DNA of 64,000 nt from Saturnia japonica (lineage: Eukaryota; Arthropoda; Insecta; Lepidoptera; Saturniidae). The stretch is from assembly GCA_033032175.1 (NCBI GenBank), contig CM065326.1:13968001-14032000 (forward strand), given 5' to 3'. The notes below the pieces were generated by a model that saw only the letters and a program-made list of their open reading frames with translations, searched no databases and was not told the DNA's origin. Positions within the stretch are counted from its first letter, which is position 1. Each line of letters starts with the position of its first letter. This document shows, one piece after another, positions 9,513 through 20,269 of this stretch. A program made the position numbers and the translations under genes.

Positions 9513-9954
9513 TTAATTGCAATGTTTTATTGCGCTCACGAAGCTTTTCAGCTCGTACGAGGCGTCACGTTGAGCAAATATGTGCTATGTGTAGGTAATT
9601 CGTACCTACAGTTAATATCCTAATTGTCTTAAGAGAATTAGCATTCATTAATTTATAATAAACAAACTTGCGCACAATAAACAAATTACAGGATGTAAAA
9701 TTTAACCAATATTATACACTTTTAGTAAAGTAAAGTAACGACTACGAATCACACCTACTAGACGATATGACCGGTCCGGCTGTCCAAGCGAGAATATGCG
9801 CCGCGCCTTTCCACTCGGTCTGAGAAGTAGGGTAGTTGTGAATATTTAATTATGAATATACCGCCAGTCGACTATTCCCGACGAGGGTAGCGATGTATTC
9901 ACAATGCAATATCGGGTCAAATAACATATGTTGATGAAGCGAAATAAGTTGTCA
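9513..9954. other. intergenic, weakly CpG-rich near 9780
   Basis: No gene. The part near 9770-9840 is less AT-rich ('atgcgccgcgcctttccactcgg'). No other signal. Confidence 0.35.
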
Positions 9955-10130
9955 TGTGTTGGTTTTTTAAATTTTAATTCATAACTTATGTTATTTGACC
10001 TTATATTGGTGACATTTTACGTCATGTTTTTTTTATCGTGATCTGATCTCACCTGATCTTAAGTGACCTGATTTTAGTTTAGTTATTTGGAAAAAGTGAA
10101 GTGTATTTAAATAACTAAAAACATGAATTT
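9955..10130 (+). repeat. GGCG retroposon, diverged partial copy
   Basis: It matches the 5' two-fifths of the family ('gttgtgtt..ttttt', 'taattcataactta', 'ttgaccttatattggtgacattttacgt', 'aagtgaagtg', 'aaacatgaatttt'). It is closest to the 28200 copy. Confidence 0.5.
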
Positions 10131-10234
10131 TAGCTAGCTCAATTTTTTCTAGCTCAATCTTATAATAAAAATACCTAGAAATGGAATTAACGGGTCAACT
10201 GCAGGCTATAAACATATTATCTGAATTTAATTAT

Positions 10235-10395
10235 ACTAGCGATCGCCCTAAGCTCGAAATCGACTATTTTCTTTTTGACATTTGCAGGATTCATGAACCT
10301 AAACGATGAGTATTATCTACATCACTTGCTGTCACTTTTCATTGTGTGACAATACCAATATTTTGGGGAGTCCAAGTTCAATTTCACTTGTTGGG
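10235..10395 (+). repeat. interspersed repeat, inverted partner of 21950-22100
   Basis: Landmarks are 'actagcgatcgccc', 'atcgactattttct..ttgacatttg', 'cacttgctgtcacttttcattg' and 'aatattttggggagtccaagttcaa'. The same order appears reversed at 21950-22100, and the first part recurs at 28172-28205. Class unknown. Confidence 0.5.
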
Positions 10396-10974
10396 CTAGG
10401 ATTCGCGTTACTAATTTATTTAATTTAATATATTAGTAACAGATATTATAGATAAATTTTAGCTTTCTGAACTCCTTCTCCATATAAACTTTAACCATGC
10501 CAAGTTTCAATCTTCCGTACACGAAATAAGCTTAAAATGGTACCGAAAGGTTTTGCTTCGCGTACACAGATTATAAACAAAAGGATTTTTGAAATGGGGC
10601 AGTTAGGGTAGGTAGTTTAGCCGTTGTAATTACTGGAAAGCTTTCCGAGGATTTTTTCCTTCACTTTTTGAGACATTTTGACCTGCATTTACAGTTTTAT
10701 TATGTGTCTAGTCTGCGAGAAACTTCTTTCTTGCCAATCTATCCTGTTTTCTATAAGGACCAATAATCAATCGAGGTTAGAGTACTAATTTCCCAAACAT
10801 TTCGTAGGAAGTCATCGTGGCGATGCTTTTTAAAAGAATATACGGATCACTATGACGGGTTTTTCACCATATGCGTGGTGGTCGTGACCACAGCCATACT
10901 AACCTGAAAGAAAGAAAGAAAAAGTTTATTTACTCTTCACCCGAGACATAAAAAATTAACATTATAAGAAGACA
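10396..10974. other. intergenic, no gene seen
   Basis: No supported gene. A (GAAA)n run lies at about 10908-10920. Confidence 0.4.
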
Positions 10975-11190
10975 ATTTTTAACAAAAAAGAAAAGCGACT
11001 TCGATGGTTTTTAAAAATTGTATCTTCGAAGTTGAATTTCCAATACTAATGAAAATAAAATGGAACCACCATTGAGTTATCTCCTATCCAATAGAAAGAG
11101 AATCATCCAAATCGGTCCATAAACAATGAAGTTATAGCTGAATATATACATTCGAATTGAGTAACCCCTTTTTTTAAGTCGATTAAAAAA
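10975..11190 (+). repeat. interspersed repeat, 'GACTTCGATGGTTTT' family
   Basis: It begins with 'aaaagcgacttcgatggtttt', contains 'gaagttgaat..ccaa' and 'ccaaatcggtccataaac', and ends in 'ttttttaagtcgattaaaaa'. Copies are at 14395-14640 and 59025-59255. Reverse copies are at 20815-21030, 56105-56285 and 62755-62965. A short end fragment lies at 31070-31112. Confidence 0.6.
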
Positions 11191-11589
11191 TATGTAAATA
11201 TAAAACTAAAAAAAGTAACGTGTTACCTTATATTGCTATTTTCTCGTTCGTTATTTAACATAGTACACTAAAAGCTAGTGAGGTTTTTTTTTTTAAATAA
11301 AATCACAATTCTGTAATCTCGTGGTCCACACCTTTTTTAAAGCGTGGGTACTGCTATTATATAACATTAAAAATTACCATTAAAAAAGATATATTCACAG
11401 ATGCAGCTGCGTACCTACTAAAAACTAAGTGAGCATTTAATCTAAAAATACAAGTAATAACTTATTATATTATTATAATTGATAATAAATAACATTATTT
11501 TTTTATTTTTTTTTAAATATTACAATTATAAAATGAATACCTAATACATTGTTACACAGAGGGTGTGTTATTTGAAATTATAGTTTTAA
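11191..11589. other. AT-rich intergenic
   Basis: Nothing recognised besides homopolymer and AT-rich runs. Confidence 0.4.
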
Positions 11590-11930
11590 TGACATTCACA
11601 TCGCCATGTTTCAAAGCCATCTTCAGGTTGTAGTCCACAATGTCTTTCGCCGAGGCACTCGCTGCTCGACGGATGAATCTACCAATCGCGTCCTCGGCTA
11701 TGTTGCGTGCCGATATATAGCATGGGATACACTATCGTGGATCTATAGTTTCCTCCCCTTGGTCTGGAGGATCACCACCGATTTAAAGGTCTTGGGACTC
11801 ATGAATCGTCAGAACGCGCGACCCCTCCCCTGTCCCAAAGGCCTTGCTGATTAGGGCTTTTAACTCCACCTGAGTGTACACCAGGTAGAAGGTATCGGGG
11901 GATGCTAGTGAGGTTGGCTTAGGTGTCTCA
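11590..11930 (-). repeat. probable transposon-derived coding remnant, unassigned
   Basis: This is a GC-richer block than its neighbours. The minus strand reads a peptide-like stretch 'NIAEDAIGRFIRRAAS' and 'DYNLKMALKHGDV', with stops and frame changes upstream. I do not recognise the family. The flank near 11915-11940 recurs reversed near 3530-3560, so a mobile origin is likely. Confidence 0.3.
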
Positions 11931-11984
11931 ATTCTTATAAAAATCATGCAAATGATAAATTAGTAATTAAAAGGAAACAAAAAA

Positions 11985-12160
11985 ACCGACTGCTACAAAA
12001 AAAAAAACACGACTAAAATTTTTCTAACGACACCTCGCATGCTAAAATCCATCGAGCCGTTTAGGCTATAGAACGTGACAAACATACTTAGGTACCATCA
12101 TACATACATACTTTCGAAAAACATAACTCTCCTTTTTCACAGTCGGGTAAAAACACGACA
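11985..12160 (+). repeat. interspersed repeat, 'TTTTCGCAGTCGGGTAAAA' family
   Basis: It contains 'tctaacgacacctcgcatgc', 'taaaatccatcgagccgttt' and 'cctttttcacagtcgggtaaaa'. Copies are at 20270-20478, 23040-23250 and 27240-27480. Reverse copies are at 21740-21930 and 31955-32195. It is non-coding and its class is unknown. Confidence 0.6.
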
Positions 12161-12226
12161 TTATTGTACCTTGGTCTTTTCGAATGATTAAAATAATTTA
12201 CCACGTTTTTTCTTTTTTTATATATT

Positions 12227-12865
12227 TTAGATGGCAAACAAGCATACGGCCCGCTTGACCATAAGCGGCCCAGCCAGGTCCCAGCCAAACTCTCTTAATT
12301 TTTGCTGAGTGGCTAAAGTTGTGTGCGGTCTAGCGTTATCGTGATGAAATACCATACCTTTCCTGTTGATCAATTCCGGCCGCTTTCTCTCAACTGCTTC
12401 CTTTAATCTCATCAGTTGTTGGCAGTAGAGATCCGAATCGATGGTTTTACCGGGCGGTAAAAGCTCATAATGAACAATGCCCTTCCCGTCCTACCATACA
12501 CACAGCATCACCTTATTTCGAGTAAGCCCAAGTTTAGCCACAGTCTGTGAAGCCTGGCCGACCTTAGACCATGACTTTTTCGCACGTTCTTGTCGTACGT
12601 GATCCACTTTTCATCGCCAATAATCAATCTCTTCAAAAAACGGCTCGGTTTCATTACGTCTCAATAATGATTCGCAAATGAGTACACGGTTCATTAGGTT
12701 TCTTTCAGTGAGCTCGCGTGGCACCCAAATATCGAACTTATTGGTATAGCCTGCTTTCTTCAAATGGGTTAAAACTGTTTTGTGGTATCTTTCAAGTTCT
12801 TCAGCTACATCGTAACTACTGATATTTCCATTGACACTGGCAAATCTTACTGCAAAGCCGAACAA
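12227..12865 (-). pseudogene. mariner transposase, truncated and frameshifted
   Basis: The minus strand reads mariner transposase in order: the end of the helix-turn-helix region, 'WVPRELTERNLMNRV', a GDEKW stretch holding the first catalytic Asp (in a shifted frame near 12620), 'RNKVMLC', 'LLPPGKTIDSDLYCQQLMRL' and 'HHDNARPH' with the second catalytic Asp. The third acidic residue is missing because homology stops at 12290, where a 'gcaaacaagcatacggcccgc' repeat begins. The N-terminal third is also absent. A full mariner transposase is about 340-350 aa. With at least two frameshifts and both ends lost it cannot be active. Confidence 0.85.
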
Positions 12866-13450
12866 TAAGACTATAATATATTATTATGTAAGTATGTAGT
12901 TCATATGTTCTATAATTATATGAATGAAGGGCTCGCAATGTTCTAGTAGATACAAACAAACGGCCACCCGACAACTCATAAACAATTCAACCGTTAATGA
13001 CTGTTTACAATCCCCAATGACTACCCATAAATCATGTCTTCTACAATTAGAATTAAATATTCATGTCATATCTAAAATTATAACTCTTCAGTTAATATTA
13101 TAAATAATAAATATGCAAGTAGAATGTATTTCTTTTATTATTTTTATTCAATTTGTCCGTTCAAAATTATAAGAAATGCGAGTGTTGAAGAGAAAATGTT
13201 GACACCTAATAATTAACTAAATAAACTAAATAAGTATTGAATATGAAGGGGGTAAGAAGAACTATCATAGGTGGGGGACAAGTTTAAAAACTGTCCACCT
13301 GTAAACAGTTCAAAAACCCATCAAAATGGCGATAGCGTAGCAAGAGGGAATTATGCTTTTTCGTGATTTTATAGTTTTTGCTGATGTAAAAAGAACAATT
13401 AGGAGAAAAGATTGTGGAGTAAAAAGTAGTCCAAGTAGGTGAAAATTAAA
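12866..13450. other. AT-rich intergenic
   Basis: No gene or recognised repeat. A small GGCG-like start is visible at 13455 ('gttttggcgatatcttt'). Confidence 0.4.
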
Positions 13451-13556
13451 AAAAAAAAAAGTTTTGGCGATATCTTTAAAAATTACGCACTTGTTGACGT
13501 GACGCCACCCTAATTTGACGCTTTTCGACGTATATTTTTTCATATTAAAGATATAA

Positions 13557-13890
13557 AACTAAGTTTTTTTGAAGGATCTTGAAGTGACATGTTGTGATTT
13601 TTATATGTAATTGACTAACTTAGGGTTTTTAACCCTTAATATTGATGTTATTTTGCGCGATATAGTTTGCTTGTTGTGCTTAAGTAAGGTGAAATAAAAA
13701 TTAAAAATGAAACCATGCATTTTGAGATGTTACCAAAAACACCCTAGATAGTTCTGACAAGGGAGCCACCATCTTGTCGGAAGATCCCACTTTGTATAAC
13801 GGAAAATTTTACAAAGGCATACAAATACTGACACTGGCAAAAGCTTTTTGCGGCGCCAAAACCAGAAGAAGAAAATACAGAACGACAAAT
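13557..13890 (+). mobile_element. GGCG retroposon copy
   Basis: A near full-length copy runs from 'gaaggatcttgaagtgacatg' through 'gatagttctgacaagggagcc' and 'gacactggcaaaagc' to 'gcggcgccaaaaccagaagaagaaaa'. Its 5' TTTTTGGCG is mutated. No target-site duplication was found. The frame at 13774-13956 inside it is not a gene. Confidence 0.65.
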
Positions 13891-13974
13891 TTTTCGGCGT
13901 TTTTTTTTTCTATGAGTGGCTCAGAAATATTTGCCAGTGTAATTTTTCTACTTTAATTTAATTCGAAATCAAAG

Positions 13975-14325
13975 CTGTGTCGTAATCGAGTGGTTTAAAC
14001 TTGCGAAATATCGATTCGATGTCCGCAGGTTCAAACCCCGGCATGTACCAAAGAATTTTTCAGAATTCGCATACATTAATTTATTCAAATTGGTAAAATT
14101 ATCGGCTGAAGGTCATGGCAAACATCGTGGAGAAACCCGAACGCTTGAGAAATTCAATGGTCTTGTAGTACCTACTAATGTATGTGGGAAAAATGTAGAA
14201 CTATTGATTTCCTTGGAGTTTGAAATCTCCAATACGTCGTGAGCTGGAGTGGTGTTTATTGCACCCGTGCCTTCATTCGGGAAGACGCCTTTGCCCAAGA
14301 GTGCGACACTTACAGACCATTATTA
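13975..14325 (+). mobile_element. tRNA-derived SINE (SINE-4)
   Basis: The head reads 'tcgtaatcgagtggtttaaac' (box A-like) and 'caggttcaaaccccgg' (box B, GGTTCAAACC). The body has 'tgaaggtcatggcaaacatcgtg', 'tgagaaattcaatggtc' and 'gagctggagtggtg', in the order usual for a common lepidopteran SINE family. It is diverged, with no clear tail. Confidence 0.65.
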
Positions 14326-14394
14326 TTTTTATAGAATAACTCGTTCACCCATTTGATTTTTTTATCGCGCTAGTACCTACCTAATTTGTATTTC

Positions 14395-14640
14395 AACAAG
14401 ACAATTTATAACAAAAAAGAAATCTAACTTCAATGATTTTGAGGAGTTCCCTGGTGTATTTTCGAGGTCTAATGTCCAATGCACATGAAATTAAAATGAG
14501 ACCAATACCCTTGAGGTACTTACACCCTTTCGAACAAAAAAATAATTATCCAAATCGGTTCATACAAAGAAGATATGGCCGAACAACCATTTAAAAAAAA
14601 AACATTTGAATTGAGAACCTTGAATTGAAATCACTACTGA
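14395..14640 (+). repeat. interspersed repeat, 'GACTTCGATGGTTTT' family
   Basis: A copy of the 10975 family: 'tgattttgaggagttccctgg', 'ccaaatcggttcata', 'catttgaattgagaacc'. Confidence 0.55.
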
Positions 14641-15122
14641 TTCCAGGTTTTATTGAAAACCACTGGATTAAAATATTAAATTAAATTATGAATTAATTTT
14701 TATAATTAATTTCGTTACAGTGGAATAAAAAATTGTAATAATACAATGACTTACATCACGGCGACAACTGTTCAATCCTTATGAAACGTTTATACAAAAC
14801 AGCACGCGTACGTTGTGCTAAAACACTTGTCCAAACATTGGTACATACGTAGGTATATATGTATATATGATCCGAGGCGCCTGCTCTGCGGTCTGCAAAC
14901 ACCATCTGGCCTCTTTGGATCCAATCGATCGGCTAGATGAAAACTCGTTGCTGCTTATAGGTAATGCTTAAATTCAATATGTTTATAATAATATCTAGAA
15001 TGTACTTTAAAAAAAATCCTATTCTTGTTTTGCCACAGCAAAAAGCACTCGCCAGTGTCAATGTATTTTAATTCTTCGTATTGGTTTCTTATAATCAAAG
15101 TGGTCTCTGACAAGATGTTATA

Positions 15123-16201
15123 CTATTTCCATTTCTTTATTTTCTCGATGACAGTTCTAATTTGATAGTTGTTGTTTATTACTACATGTGTGGACTGTAT
15201 TAGATTTAGGTAGCTGATACTTCAAAAAAGATAAGTTAAGATAAGTTCCACGATAATTCACTCTCAATCACCACGATGGCGGTCCAAGCGGAAGAGAGAA
15301 TTTATTTATACAATGTTGCAAGATTACAAAAAATTGTATTGTTGGGCTGCCAACAGTTGTAGTGTTGTGACCAAATAAGTAATGATATCGATCTGAATGA
15401 ATATCGATATGAAATAAGTAGCGACGATTCACCAGATTTTAATTAAAATAAATAAATAAAGATTACCTGTCGTTATAATTATTTCGTTTCATTGTCGAGT
15501 ACCTACCTATACCTACTTATTTAACAACAGCTTCGAAAATTTTGAAGAAGTTGCCATTATCAATCACGAATTAATACGTGTAACATCTTGTAATGAAATA
15601 TAATATTAGTTAATAAATTTGTACAAAAGTATCCGGCAGTAGCTTAGTTTCTTACATTTTGTAAAAAAATATCGGGTCTGTTATCGTGTTACGTTTATCG
15701 ATATAGCTCCATCCATATCAGTTTCTCCGACTCTGGTATAACCTTGTACGTGGAGTTTTTGGCGGGATCTTGAAGTTATATGTTGTGGTTTTTATTTTTA
15801 ATCCATTTGCTTAGGTTTTTGACCCTATATTATATAATATTGGTGGTGTTTTGCGTGATATAGTTTGGGTTGTGTGCATAAGTGAAGTGGATTATAAATA
15901 TAAGCTGAAAGCATACATTCCGAGATCTCACAAAAACGTCCTAGAAAGTTCTAACAAGGGAGCCACATCTTGTTAGGATACTGAATCGTCATATCATAAC
16001 ATATGACACTATAATTCACTCGATAATGGCAGTAATAGTCTTCATTAAAGAGGACCGGTTGCCAAGTTAGGAAGAAGAAGAAGAACCTTGTACGTGTGTA
16101 AACGTCATATTTTTATAAAATAATGCATACATAATGTAAAAAAGACGCTCGTTCAAGTTTTCACAGGAGCTGTTATCGAGAAAATAAAGAAATGGAAATG
16201 G
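15123..16201. mobile_element. unclassified DNA transposon with about 34-bp terminal inverted repeats
   Basis: The left end CTATTTCCATTTCTTTATTT (continuing to CTCGATGACAG) and the right end are inverted copies over about 34 bp with few mismatches (15123-15156 and about 16167-16201). The flanks read TATA or TA on both sides, consistent with a TA-type duplication. No transposase was found inside, so it is non-autonomous. Without the younger retroposon it carries, it would be about 735 bp. Confidence 0.7.
15753..16083 (+). mobile_element. GGCG retroposon, complete copy with target-site duplications
   Basis: A 331-bp element starts GAGTTTTTGGCGGGATC and ends in 'aggaagaagaag'. It is flanked by the 13-bp direct repeat AACCTTGTACGTG at 15740-15752 and 16084-16096. 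It sits inside the TIR element, which itself sits inside an older copy of the same family. Confidence 0.8.
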
Positions 16202-16345
16202 TATAGTCCCTTGCTAGAACTATGTTTTGTGACATTTCAAAATGCATGTTTGTAGTATGTTTTATAATTCACTTCAGTGTGTACAATGGCTACAAACTAT
16301 ATTACACACAATAACACCAATATTAAATAATATATGGTCAGATAA

Positions 16346-17324
16346 CATAAAAAGTTCTTATGGTAATCATTTATTTTTTTATTATTTAATTAAATTACCC
16401 GTAATGTTATCTGATGTTAACACCTAAGGACTGGTTAATGGGGTCTAACGGACCCAGACCTTCGTATTATGTTTGATAAATTTTAAATTTTCACGTTTGT
16501 GATGTTGCTGCTGTTAGTACCTTTCATTGATAGTGTAGTACAAGCAGATGACGATCTTATTAAGGAGTTAGCGTGCTTCATGCGAGTGCAATGTTGAGAT
16601 GTGATTTTCTCGCAAAGATGATATTTAAATTTTGTTAATTTTCAAAATTGTTTTAATATTTTTCCTATAAAGATTTATCTCTCATTGTTATTTTGTCTAA
16701 GTAGTGTAAGAAAATATAGAATATTTTGTTTAAAATAAGTAATTACAGAAATTATAACTGTTAATCTTGTCATAAACGTATGGTAAAATTCCTTTTATTT
16801 TTGTATTGACTTTTTGATTAAGGAAAAACAATATATATTTGTATATGATTTAATATTCTCATATTATCATTATAAGAAAGTAAATATTCAATTTTTTGAT
16901 CAGTTTTGGAATAAACAATATGGTATTTATTATGTTGGGTCCAACGCAACCGGTAGCGAGCATTTGTCTTACAAATTAAGGCATCAGTCCCTAAAGACCG
17001 TTTTAATAACCTATCTATCCGTTGTTTCAGTTACTGAAGATAGACAATTAATATAACCTTTTGTCCTTTTTTTTCAATATCCTATCAATGGATAGTTTTT
17101 CATATCTACATAATACATATCCATACCCTATATATTGCTTGAATAGATAAAAGGGTAGCCGATATCTATCTTAAGTTAAAGATAGTACTTATTACAAATA
17201 TGTACTAATCGGGGATAGTAAATTCAGATATGATATTGAAAACGGCCGTAACTGATAAGTGATTATGCGGTCGAAGATAAGTAACACACTAAGTTTTGAG
17301 TGGATTGGTTCTTGATTGCTTTAA
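16346..17324. other. intergenic, no feature recognised
   Basis: AT-rich. The open frames at 16242-16427 and 16814-17056 have no protein-like features. Confidence 0.4.
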
Positions 17325-17490
17325 ACTTGAGGGTGGTAGCTAGCCAGGCGGTCATTATAAAAAGCCCTACCACCATGCTCTGGTTTCACCAGGATGTTTT
17401 CCTTCACCGGGAGCTCAGGCTAATTGCAGTGATTCGAACTAACGTCGATCGACGCGGAGCCCGTACACGTTACAACTGAGCCATAATTGA
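17325..17490 (-). mobile_element. tRNA-derived SINE (SINE-2)
   Basis: On the minus strand the head has 'ggctcagttgtaac' and a box B-like 'agttcgaatcactgc'. The body has 'gctcccggtgaaggaaaaca' and 'agcatggtggtagggctttt', then 'ctggctagctaccaccctca'. A plus-strand copy lies at 62525-62695 and a body fragment at 50840-50885. Confidence 0.65.
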
Positions 17491-17627
17491 TTCAAATTTG
17501 TTTAGCATTTAGCGTATTCATTGATTGAGGTTATAGGCTATAGAGCTTCAAGGTACGACTTTAAAGCGTGGAGCAGTTATTATAAACGTCAAGATAGCTG
17601 GCGAGCTGTAGGAAAGTAGTAACATCT

Positions 17628-17706
17628 GCAGGGATGCGTTAGCGATGCGGTGGAAAGTGTGTCGGATAAAATTAACACGGGTGAAACCGTGGGGCACAGC
17701 TAGTAA
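17628..17706 (-). repeat. 'gtgccccacggtttcacccg' repeat end
   Basis: The end phrase 'cgggtgaaaccgtggggcac' followed by 'agctagta' recurs at 46553-46597 and, in the opposite direction, at 25030-25075. It is a cousin of the CTAGCTGTGCCCGCGG family. Confidence 0.55.
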
Positions 17707-17779
17707 GTATGCAGATTTCACTCGGATGTGCTCGACGATTCCGTATGTAATTTAGAGTGCTAACATACAGCGACTTGAT

Positions 17780-18240
17780 TTTGGTGTTCAGTCATTATCT
17801 TCGGGAAATCTTTCACCCGCCAGCGACCCAGTTCACTTAGCTCTCCGAAGATACACCGACGCCACGGCTCTGTGTAGGCACCCCACTGCGTGTGTACTTT
17901 GATGTTTCGCTCTCTTCACGCCTGGTAGGTTCGGGTGTGAACAGAGTTGGTCGCACGTAGTGAGTTGGGCTTGCGTACACTGGTTTGCAGCTCTCTGCTG
18001 CTTACCGTACTACGTATTCGCCGTGGTACCAAGTTCGAGGGTTGATCGGGCGCCGCGCCGCGCCGCGCTGCACTCTCGCTGTGCAGGCCCGCTTGGTACT
18101 ATCATCGTTGGAGTAGCACACTGTTACGGGCAGACCGTTTGCGCCCGTTTTAATATGACTGTTTGTGTAGAAAAGTCTGCAAAATATCGTTATCTACGGA
18201 TATCGCAGCGTAGGTGTCGTGGAGAAGTAATGGCTTAGTC
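17780..18240. promoter_or_regulatory. CpG-rich block, possible promoter region
   Basis: The block is strongly GC- and CpG-enriched against its flanks, with a (GCCGC)n-like run near 18050-18070. No repeat family was recognised. The open frame over 17960-18238 starts at GTG, not ATG, and is not supported as a gene. It lies about 0.7 kb before the candidate first exon at 18905. Confidence 0.35.
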
Positions 18241-18364
18241 ACCAATGCAATGCTGGCTCCCAATTTTTCAATACTTTATTTCAACTACTTGTTTATTTAT
18301 ACTATGTTATCTATACAATTAATGTTTTTTATTTCCGAAATACTTGACGCTAGATTACAACTAG

Positions 18365-18455
18365 TATAATATAAAAGGCAAAGGATTTCTCGAAATTCAA
18401 CCCCTAAGGGGATGAAGGGAATATGGCAAAGTTTGTATGGAAAATGAGAATTATA
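18365..18455 (+). repeat. fragment of the 4685-type interspersed repeat
   Basis: It carries 'aaggatttctcgaaattcaacccctaagggg' followed by 'gcaaagtttgtatgg', shared with 44350-44420 and 4810-4860. Confidence 0.5.
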
Positions 18456-18904
18456 AGATAAGATTCATTTAAAATACTCATTGAAACATTTAAAGAAACA
18501 CGTTTTTTTTAATTTTACTTTTAAGTATGTGAGTGAAAATTTGTGTGAAAAATAATATTTTTTAGTTCTGATTTGTTACTAAATGAACAAGATATAAATT
18601 AAATTATAATAAAAAATGGCTGAGAATGAAAAGTTGATAATTCTATAAGAATCAAAATAATATACAAAACAATCATTCAAACAATAGGGAAATAATGGAA
18701 AATAAATAATACGAAAGTGGTTATATATAAAGTTGTTAAAAACATCTGTGCATATATATTTTTTGAAGTCAGAAAAGGAGCATAGTGATAGCAATTAACA
18801 CAAGTCCAGCTGCGAACGTGAAAAACAGTATGCGGTATTTGCAAAACCGCCCAAGTTTTCATGAAAACCGTTGAGGCGGGCGCGTATCGCTTGCCGCCCT
18901 CTTG

Positions 18905-19169
18905 GCTCTCAGTCAGTCGGCGCGCGGTTCAGTCGATGCACGTACGAACTTTCCTGCGTTTTCCCGAGGCGATCGTGTTCGTAAAATAATATAAAAACTC
19001 TTAATTATTCTTGTGTTAATTTTTATTTTTTTATTTTGAAATCATACGTTAATAAGTTTTGTTGATCGTTATGTTGTTTTTTGATTTATCGCTCAGTGTG
19101 TGTTGTTAGAAGATTTCAATAAAAAGCTGGTGGGAAAGCTGTTGGCTGTCAACTGTCAAAATCGTCGAG
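18905..19169 (+). promoter_or_regulatory. candidate core promoter and first non-coding exon
   Basis: A CpG-rich block (18880-18975) contains CTCAGTCAGTCGG and GGTTCAGTCG, matches to the arthropod initiator TCAGT. A stretch without strong stop-free frames leads to 'gtcgag|gtaagcg', an excellent 5' splice site with the intron starting at 19170. No long open frame spans it, so it would be 5' UTR. The gene it serves would be on the plus strand, with coding exons to the right that I could not find. There is no direct evidence of transcription. Confidence 0.4.
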
Positions 19170-20269
19170 GTAAGCGTGGAGATTGTAATTTATCTGTACG
19201 CCATAAATTAAGTAAAATGACATTCGGAACTGTTTAGCTTTTATTTTCATTTTGGTTGATGCGAACCAGATTTCCCGCGTATAAAGACAGACTATTTTGA
19301 AAAATGAAATTGGAAATACTTGTAATAAATAATTGTAATGACATTTATTTTATTTTTCTGTATTTATTTATTTATTTGCAACAAAATTAACAGCCTCAAT
19401 TGACCTAAATTTACAACGATATGCAACAATTAGTTAATAAGGAACTTAAATAATTTTGTTAGGGCGCAGCTAAATTGATTAAATAAAAAACGTGTATGCT
19501 ATGAATGTGTGAGAAGCTTGTATGATATTTATTTAAGTATTAATTTGTAAGTTTTTTATAATACTTTATTGATGTATTATTATTACTAATTATGATTATT
19601 ATTAAAGTTTATGATCCTGAAAATTTTTATTATCTTGACTGTTAAGTTATCTGTCTCATAACTCATTCACTCATTGAACAAGCAGTTATTTGGTTCATGT
19701 ATTTATTTTAATAAAATTGGGTTCAATACAGTTTACTCTGAACTTTATTATTCTGACAAGCTTTTACTATGTTACGACGATATAGCCGCATGTCATGGAT
19801 ACGATTGAAATGAAAGGAAATATAGCACAACTCCGCAGCTGATTTTATATACGTTGTAACATTATACAGTTATATGTATGGACGGTAATTACAAGAAGTC
19901 TCCGCAAAAATACACTAAATAAGGGTTCTAAAGTTAACATAAACTCAAATGTCATTTCTGCGATAGTAATGTCATTTTAATTTCAAAGCATATAATATAA
20001 AATGTTTTAGAAAATTTTATCATAAAGAGACGGACGATCCTCTAACTCATTTTTTGTCTTGAATGAAACCCTAGTTGGACTGTAACTATTCTTTTCGCGT
20101 ATTTAAGTCGTTTCGTCTCGTAAAATTTTCAAAAAACATATTTTTTGAGTTACATCTGTTTATTACTAAAGTTACGATATTTCGTTCTAGGCAATATTAC
20201 CGAATATTTAGATACATTAAAAGAGTTTTAGACTGATTTGACTTCAACCACATTAACTGATAAGCTAAA
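19170..20269 (+). other. putative start of a first intron, AT-rich
   Basis: It follows the GTAAGC donor at 19170. AT-rich, without coding signal or a recognised repeat. Calling it intron rests only on the donor and the promoter-like block. Confidence 0.3.

Larger units (their letters stand above)
15022..16345 (-). mobile_element. GGCG retroposon split by a later insertion
   Basis: Two collinear halves of one minus-orientation copy, 15022-15120 and about 16204-16345, are separated by the TIR element at 15123-16201. The left half ends at 'ctctgacaagatg' and the right half resumes at 'cccttgctagaacta', which are adjacent in intact copies of the family (for example 31286-31607). Confidence 0.75.

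Noticed and set aside
17960..18238. 92-codon open frame in a CpG-rich block
   Set aside because: It begins at GTG; no ATG start or conserved protein feature is visible. The open frame follows from low AT content.
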